Shown one piece after another: positions 30,201 through 39,200 of a stretch of 64,000 nucleotides of DNA (its first letter is position 1; the number at the start of each line of letters is the position of its first letter). The notes under the pieces are model-generated. The model was given only the letters and a program-made list of their open reading frames with translations. It was not told the origin of the DNA and made no database searches. Source of the stretch: Aquanectria penicillioides (taxonomy: Eukaryota > Ascomycota > Sordariomycetes > Hypocreales > Nectriaceae). Location: NCBI GenBank assembly GCA_003415625.1, contig PYIU01000001.1:3224746-3288745 (forward strand), given 5' to 3'. The position numbers and the translations under genes were made by a program.

Positions 30201-33200
30201 CAACTTCTCCGATGCATCCAGTTGGTGCAAGCTGATGCGGGTTCTGAGGATCAACAATCCAACATTTGCCACCTACAGGTCGTCCTACAGTCTGAGGTGA
30301 CTCGACTGTGGACTTCCATTCGTGAAGAGTACTGAACACACAAGTCTCAGCAGGTCCCCAACCAGTGACCAGGCGCAGCTTGCCAACCCAAGTCTCAAAT
30401 ACATCCCGACCGACAGCCTCACCAGTAAGGAGAAGAAGTTCAAGACCGGGCATATCCTCTGGCTTCAAAGTGCGAACAAAAGCAGGAGTCAGGAAGGCCC
30501 AGTTGATCTCCATCTTATTGATAAACTCCTTAAGGCCACTCATACGAGTATCTTCGGAGGGGATACACAATGTAGCTCCAGAGATTAAAGGCGCGACGAT
30601 CTCACCGATACAGAGATCGAAGACAAAAGAGGCGAATTGGAGAATTCTAACCTGCGAAGTCAAGCCAAGCCTCTTAGCAATGGCAGTCTGACTGGTGCAC
30701 ACAGCGCCATGTTGCATAACCAAGCCCTTAGGAGTGCCAGTACTTCCAGATGTAAATAGGACATAGGCAGCGTGATCAGGAGTTGCGTTGCACTCTGGGC
30801 TAGGTGGGGACGAGCCTAGAGTTCGGATAAGTTGCTGGTTAAGGTCGGCAGTCACTTCAAGTACATCAGCCACCAAGCTAGCACACATTCCTGCATTTGA
30901 TGGAGACGTGAGAGCAAGACGAGCTCCAGTCTGGCCCACGATCTGCTTTTGTCGCTGGGTGGGATGAGATGGATCCAATGGAACCCATGTAGCGCCAGCT
31001 TTATTGATCGCAAGCATAGAAACGAAGAACCAAACAGACTTCTCAAAGCACAAGTGCACAAAGTCGCCAGTCTTAATATAAGCAGCATTAACCAGGTGGG
31101 ATGCAAGTCGATTAGCTGCCGAGTTAAGCTGAGAGTAGGTCAGGTTGCCGTCCCAAGCGTCAAGAGCAATAGCATCAGGTCGGCGGATGGCTTGTGCCTC
31201 AAACAGCTCATGGAAAGTGGTGCGCAAGATTTGAGGGTCCTCTTCGTTGTACTCAAAGGCCTTTCCAAGGTCCCATTCGCTAGCAAGCGAAAGAGCACTG
31301 AGCTGGGCGTCTTGTTGGGTGAGCAGCTGCTGAACTGCACTGTTGAAGTGATATGACAGCGCTTGGATTTGGTAGTCAGGAACAACCTCCGGGTTGTAAA
31401 CAAGGAGGAGCTCAATGTGGTCATCGTATGTCAGACCTTGGACAACTAGCGGGTATGTGAAGTAACCTTCCAATGCCTCCTCTGCATACAGTTCAGAGGC
31501 CGAAGAGAGCAACATTAAGTCTGTCTTGTCGCAGACAGTAAACTCGTGCTGAGCTGGCTGAACAACTAACAAGCTAGAAAATTCACAAGCCTCTTGGACC
31601 TCGGGGCTGAGCTTGGAGATATTACGGAGACCAAACTGCTCAAACTCGACCATATCAGACGCTTGCTGTTGGATATCTTGAAGGAAGCTAGAAACCGGCT
31701 GGTGGCCGTCGAGTTGCACTCGAATAGGAACAGTGGAGACAGCAGGACCAGCCATTCTATCCACACCAGCCACAGGTGCGTGACGACCAGACACAGTTGT
31801 ACCAAAGCATATATCATTACTGTCGCAGTATCGAGCGAGTACCATTGCCCAGGCAGCGCGAATGATGGTTGCCTTTGTAATAGAGTTGTCAGTTGTCTGG
31901 GGAATCGAAATATCAGTCCTGACAACACGGCTTGCAAGGCTTGAGTCAGATGTAATATCAGCTCGGGGGAAGGTAGCGCGTTGAGCTCCGGACAGCTGAC
32001 CCTTCCAGTATGCACTGGCTGCGTTGTGATCAACCTGTGCAACATACTTGATAAAGTTAGGGTAAGGACGGAGAGCCGGGAGAGACTCGTCCTTGTACGC
32101 GCTATACAATGTGCTGAGGATAACATTCAAGCTCCAACCATCGAAGATTGCGTGATGGGCCATGAGCATAAAGTATTTCTCTCCACTAGCTTCACTAATA
32201 ATAGCGTAGCGAGTGAGACGAGATCCATACTGCATCTTCATCGACCTCGCAGAGTTAAGGACGGAGCGTAGACTAAGGCCATCTGTAGGCTCCCAAGCTG
32301 ATTGCTCGCGGATAACAGTCTGGATGGTAATACCGTCCTTGACGACAATTCTAGTTCTTAGGTTACCACAGAGTTCAAGAGTGCGACCCCAAGCAGCCTT
32401 GAATATAGGAATATTGACATTGTCGGGTAGTCGATATATGTTTTTGGCAATGTAAGATCCAGGTTGCTTAACCGCCAGCGCCATAAGACCCTCCTGGAGG
32501 CTAGTGCAAGGATAAGCGTCCTCAATGTCCTGTGCACTTTCAAGCTTGCACTGGTCTTGGATGGTTGACTTAAACCCTTCAACTTCATCAGCGGGCAGCA
32601 AACTGAACGTCATCAATTCCTGTGATTGAGTGCTCTCGTCTTCGATGACCTTAGCAGCAACAGCCGACAGTCGGGGATCGGCGAAAACATCCTTAACAGT
32701 GATCATCAAGCCTTTATCCCTTGCAGCAGCGACAAACTGAATGGCAGTAATGGAATCTCCACCAATTCGCATAAAACTGTCGTCTCGGCCAATCGAGTCA
32801 ACGGGGATCTTTAGGGTGGATGCCCACATTTGTTGAAGGAGGACTTCCATATGCGTTTCCGGTGCGCGCTTTTCGCTGTCAACAAGAGAGTATTGAGCAA
32901 GGAACTCCCATGTTAGAGCAGCTGTCAAGCGCTTGAGCCCACCTCTGTCCAGCTTGGTCGAAGTAATAGATGGCATATATCGGCACGGGAAGAACATTGT
33001 GGGGACCATGTAACTCGGCAATGCAATGCTTAGATGTCCGGCTGCTGCAGTAATCTGGCCCTTGAGATCAGCCGTAAGTTGAAAGAAGACGCTTTCAGAG
33101 TCATTCTCAATGTTTCCAGTAGTTGTTCGAGTCTCGTCAGAGAAGCAAAAGTAGGCTACCAGGTTGGTACCGGCATCACCCTTAAAAACGTCAACGACTA

Positions 33201-36200
33201 CTTGCTTAACACCGTCCAAAGAGGCGCGAAGGTGATGCTCCACTTCTCCTAGCTCCACACGAAGACCTCGGATCTTAACTTGAGTATCCTTACGGCTAAC
33301 AAACTCAATGGTGCCATTAGTGTTATAAAAACAGAGATCTCCAGATTTGAAGAATCGCTTCCAGTGAGGAGAGGTACGGCGCGGCGCCCACTCAGGGAGT
33401 GATGTAATAGTGGAAGCGGCAGTCCTGACTGGGTCTGCCAAATATTCTCGCAGCAAGGTAGGACCTTGAAGAACCACTTCGCCAACGCACCCGGTAGGAG
33501 CCAGCTTCTGAGGGTCCTCAGGATCAACAATCCAGCAAAAACCTCCCACTGGACGACCGACCGTAAGAGGAGACTCATCTGCAGACGCCCATTCGTGAAG
33601 AGTGCTGAACACACAAGTCTCAGCTGGTCCCCATCCATTGATAAGTCTAACCTTGCCGAACCAAGTATCAAGGATATCGCGGCCAACCGCTTCTCCAGCC
33701 AAAAGCAAGAGCTCGACTGCAGGCATATCCTCCGGCTTCAAAGTACGGGCAAATGCTGGAGTGAGGAACAGCCAATTGACCTTCATATCGTTTATAAATT
33801 CCTTCAGTCCACTCATACGAGTGTCTTCAGACGGAATGCATAGTGTTGCACCAGCAATCAGAGGTCCGATAATCTCACCAATACAGAGATCGAAGACAAA
33901 CGAAGCAAATTGAAGGATCCTCACACTAGGAGTAAGACGAAGTCGCTTCCTAATGGCAGTCTGACTGGTGCAAACAGAACCATGCTGCATAACCAAACCC
34001 TTAGGAGTTCCAGTACTACCCGAGGTGAAAAGAACATATGCAGCATGATCAGGAGTTACGCCACAGACTGGAGCAGAAGGAGTGCGTCCAACATTGACAA
34101 TCAGCTGCTTATCAAGGCCTTCCGACACCTCAATAACATTAGCGACCAAGTTAGCGCATTTAGCGGCATTAGCGGGCGAGGCGAGCGCTAAACGAGCACG
34201 GCTCTGCTGAACGATCTGTTGTTGTCGTTGGACAGGGTGTCCGGGATCCAAGGGTACCCAGGCACCACCAAACTTATTAATGGCCAGCATTGAAACAAAG
34301 AACCAGACGGACTTCTCAAAGCAAACATGGACCAGGTCTCCGGACTGAACACAGGCGGCTTTAATTAGGTAGTGAGCAAGTCTGTTTGCAGCAGCATCCA
34401 ATTGAGAATAAGTCAGTTCACCATCCCAAGCATGGATTGCAGTTGCATTAGGTTGAATCTTAGCCTGGACCTCAACAAGCTGATGGACTGTGCTGCGAAT
34501 AATCTTAGGATCCTCAGGGTTGAAGTCCGTAGCCTTTAACAAATCCCATCTGCTTGTAATAGACAATGCACCAAGAGGCGCATTCTGCTTAGCAATAAGC
34601 TGCTGAATAGTGCTATCGAAATGGTGAGACAGGGCAAGTAGCTGGGCTTCCGGTACAAGGGCGGGGTTGTAGATAAGGAGTAGCTCAACATGGTCGTTAT
34701 AGGTCAGACCCTGCAGAACCAATGGGTAAGTAAAGTAGCCCTCTAAGGCACCCTCTTCCTCATACTGCTCAGAACCATCTGCAACCAAGATTGCCCTAGA
34801 AGAATCACTTGTATTGGCCAGCTTTTGCACAGGCTGGATAACCAACAAGCTGGAAAAGTCACAAGCGTCCTTTGCATTAGGTCCAAGCTTAGAGATATTG
34901 CGCAGACCAAACTGCTCATATGTTGACATCTTCGATGCTTGCTTTTGAACATCTTCGAGGAAGCTGGAGACCTCCTGTTGCTTGTCAAGGCGAACGCGCA
35001 CAGGAACAGTAGCAACAGCCGGTCCAGCCATTTTCTCAATGCCGGCGATAGTGGCTTGACGGCCAGATACAGTAGTGCCAAAACAAACATCATCCGTATC
35101 GCAGTACCTGGCGAGGACGATAGCCCAGGCAGCACGGAGAATGGTTGCTTTAGTAATGGCAGTATTGGCCAGCTTGCTAAAGTGGATGTTTGTCCTCATC
35201 ACGCAACTGGCCGGGATGGTAGTAGCTGCGGTATCGGTGCGAGGGAAAGTAGCCCGCTGAGCTCCATTGAGTTGATCCTTCCAGTATGCACCAGCCTCAG
35301 CCTGATCCAACTGCGAGATATGGTTGATAAAGGTTGAGTAAGGCTGGAGCTCCTGGATGGGCTCCTTGTGATATGCGCTGTAAAGGGTTTCCAGGATGAT
35401 GTTCAAACTCCAACCATCAAATATAGCATGGTGAATAATAAGCACAAAGAATCGCTCTCCGCTTGCTTCCTTCACAAGGGCGTAGCGACAAAGCTGCGAG
35501 CCATATTGCATCTTAGAGGCCTTTGCAGAGTCCAATACTGTTCGCAGATCCAAACCCTCAGTAGATTCCCAGGCAGGCTCTTCTCGTACAACCGCTTGGA
35601 GCGAGATTCCGTTTAAGGTAACAATCCTGGTGCGAAGATTATCGCAGAGCCCCATTGTTTTCTCCCAAGCAGCCTTAAATCGCACAGTGTCAATGTTTTC
35701 CGGAATGCGGTAGAAGTATTTGGCGATGTAAGAACCGGGCTGCTTAACAGCCAAGGCCATGAGACCTTCTTGGAGGCTTGTGCAGGGGTAGATATCTTCA
35801 ATGTCTTGCTCGCTCGCCAGACCACACTGGCCACGCACGGTCGACTTGATAGTCCGGAGCTCACTGCTTTGCACCAGGCTGAAGGGAGCAGCCTCATACG
35901 TCTCTCTCTCCTCGTCCGCGATGGCCATCGAAGCCATGTGGCTCAGGCGAGGGTCCTCAAAGACATCTGCGATAGTAAGGCTGATGCCCTGTTGTTGTGC
36001 AAGCGATACGAGCTGGATTGCTGCAATAGAGTCACCGCCAATCTGGAGGAAGTTGTCGTTCTTTCCAATCTCCTCTGGTGACACATGAAGGATCTGCGCC
36101 CACATATCCCGTAGCTTCAACTCCATCTCTGTTGTAGGCGGCTCAGTTTTGACTGCTCCAAGAGAAAACTTCAATACATCAGGAGTAGGAATGCTGTGGC

Positions 36201-39200
36201 CAAATTCGATGAGATGTCGGCGGCTAACCTTTCCAGAGACAGTTTGATGGGGTTTTCCATAGAAAATGAGCCAAATAGACGGAATCATATATGATGGCAG
36301 TACCGTTATAAGAGACGAATTCAAGTGCGTAATAGTATTACGCATTTCGTCTGAAAGGTCATCAACAAGATGAACGCTAGTATCCTCAAAGTTTGGCCCC
36401 TCAGTGAACCAGAGGAAAGCGGTAAGAACACTGCGGTTGGTTGGTTGGAGAGATAGCACATCAACCACCGCACCTATATCTCCTGGGAGGAATTCATTCA
36501 TTCGAGTTTCGATCTCTCCCAATTCTATTCGTTGGCCGTGCAATTTAACCTGGGTATCCTTACGGCCAATATAGTCGAATGTTCCATCTGGGTTTCGTCG
36601 CACTAAATCGCCAGTGAGGTAGGCTCTTTGGAAGCCAAACCCATTATTGGGGACCGAGTCGACTTCCTCCAACCAGTTGGCAGCCGCCTTCGCATCTACA
36701 TTAAGGTATCCACGTGAGAGCATAGGTCCCTGGATCAAAAGCTCACCAATGCATCCAATAGGGACAAGCTCCTTATAGTCGGTAGGGTCAACTACCCAAA
36801 AGGCACTACATAAAGGTCTTCCAAGGTTAGTGGACTTGGGGGACTTACTTACTACAGGATTCCATGCACAGCAAGATGCTTCAGCAGGTCCATAAATACC
36901 GTGGAGGTGCACAGCATCCTTCCATCGATCTACCAGCTTCTTGGGGATAGCCTCTCCTCCAAGAATAACATCCTTAAATGTAGGGACATCAGCTGGGGTT
37001 AAGAGCTCAGCCACCGTAGGGGTCAAAAACACCCAGTTGGCTCGAGTGGCGTTAATAGCACCTGCGAGATCGTTGATACGGGCATGGTCTGAAGGGACAC
37101 ATATGCAACCACCGCGCATCAGTGTAACGAGAACATCCAGAATACCAATATCGAAGGTATAAGCTGAGAACTGGAACACCCGAGTGCCCGGTCCGACCTG
37201 AAGTGAACCGCCATATGCAGCAGCGGTAGAGGATATTCCATTGTGCTGGTGGACCATACCCTTCGGTCTTCCCGTGCTGCCAGAGGTAAAGATGACGAAT
37301 GCTGGGTCCTGGGGCTTAACGGCAGAGACCAGCTCGCCTTGAGGTGCAGCTGGCAACTCGAGCAATGTTGCCTCATCGATAACGAATACCTCGCTGCCTG
37401 TCTCAGGCAGCTTTGAGACACACTCGGGAGCGGCAATGGCCATGGTCGCGCTGGTGTCTTGCATAATGCCCTGGAGACGTTTCTCGGGTGCAGCGGGATC
37501 CAGAGGAACAAAGGCTGCACCCGTCATATTCACTGCCACCATGGAAATAATAGCCCACGCAGACTTGGGGAAGCAGAGAGGAATCATCATCCCAGGTCCA
37601 GCGCCAAGTTGCTTTAATCTCCAGGCTAAACGTGAAGCTAGGGAGCCAACCTCAGCATAAGTCAAGTCTCGGTCCCAAGAGTTAACAGCTGGTGCATTGG
37701 GGTTGGCTTCAATCTGTTGCTGGATCTGCCAGTGGGAACAGGAATCAACAGCAGGGAATAGTTCGTGGTCAGTGACAATCTGTGCCATGTCCAAGTCACT
37801 GATGACACTGATGTCGGCTAAGGCGTTCGATCGTGTGTTGAGAAGAGTGTTTAAGACCTTCTTAAATGAAGAGGCCAAACTATAAGCATGGGCCTTAGTC
37901 ATAAGAGAGGTAAAATAATCGAGAGAGATAACCATTTTGTCAACACCAAAATCGATATTAACGGTAATATCATACTGTTACAAATTATCAGCTAAACTCA
38001 AAGTCATTAGATTGGATCACTTACTTCAGTTGGGGCGTAATTGACAATTGATCCAATATCGACTTCAGCTTTCTCTGGAGACTCTTCTGGAGAGGAGTAC
38101 ATAATAGACAAGAGGGTGTTGAAAAATTGCCGCTTACCAGGCGCCACTATATGCTGAATTTCAGCTAGCGAAGTATACTGGTTATCCATAGCAGCATCCA
38201 GTTGACTCTTGAGGTTGGCAAAGAGGTCCTCAAAGGTCTTCATCTGGTCAAATGTTATCCGACAAACCAGAAGGTTAATTAAAGGTCCAATCATGCTATC
38301 AACTCCAGCAATAGGCACATCACGTCCTGAGGCCAGGAAGCCAAAGCTGACGTCGTCTGCTCGTGTGTAACCGCGAAGGACAAGACCCCAAACTGCTTGC
38401 AGGAGCATGGCAGCGGTGATACCATGAGACATGCAAAAGCTTTTGAGCTCCTTGGAACTGATATCCACTGGTACGCTCTTCATCTTGGATGGACCAACAT
38501 TTTGGTCAATCAAGGTAGGGAAATGGCAAGGTTGAACTCCATTGAGGAATTGCACCCAGTAATCCAAGGACAGTCCCTTCTGTTGGTTCTGAAGGAAAGC
38601 GATGTAGTCACCAAAGTCAGGGCCGTCCGCCTTTGGAAGTCGGCCGGAGTATGCGCGGCAAATATCCTTGAACACTAAGCCACCCGAGATACCGTCCATA
38701 ATTGCGTGACTAATCTCGAGCCTACAGTGGACTCGACCTTCTTCAGTGTCGCAGATAGTAAAGAGATGCGCGGGCTGATCGTCAACAAAAGTAGCCTGCT
38801 CAAGCCCAAGCAACGTCTCCACGGCAGTCGAACTGTTTCCAACAGTGTTTAGCCTTCGTACATCGGGCTTGACCTTCTTCAGAACGATCTGATCAAACAT
38901 AGCGCCATCGCGGACGCTGGAGGTAAAGACTGTGCGGAGGGTGGCATGGTGATCAACCACCTCCGCCCAAGCACCCTCCAAAATATCCAAGTCCACGCTG
39001 GCAGAAGCGGTCGAGTGGATGACTTCAAAAACACAGTCGATTCTATAAATATCGGGGAAGCGGACCTGGGCCAGTAAAATACCATCCTGCACAGAAGAAG
39101 CGGGGTATGCCTTCTCAATTGCGTCAAAGCCGAATTTCTTTGTCGCGTCAAGGAATCGATCGAGCTCAGGGTATGAAAGTGGGAGGTGGGGGAAATCTGA

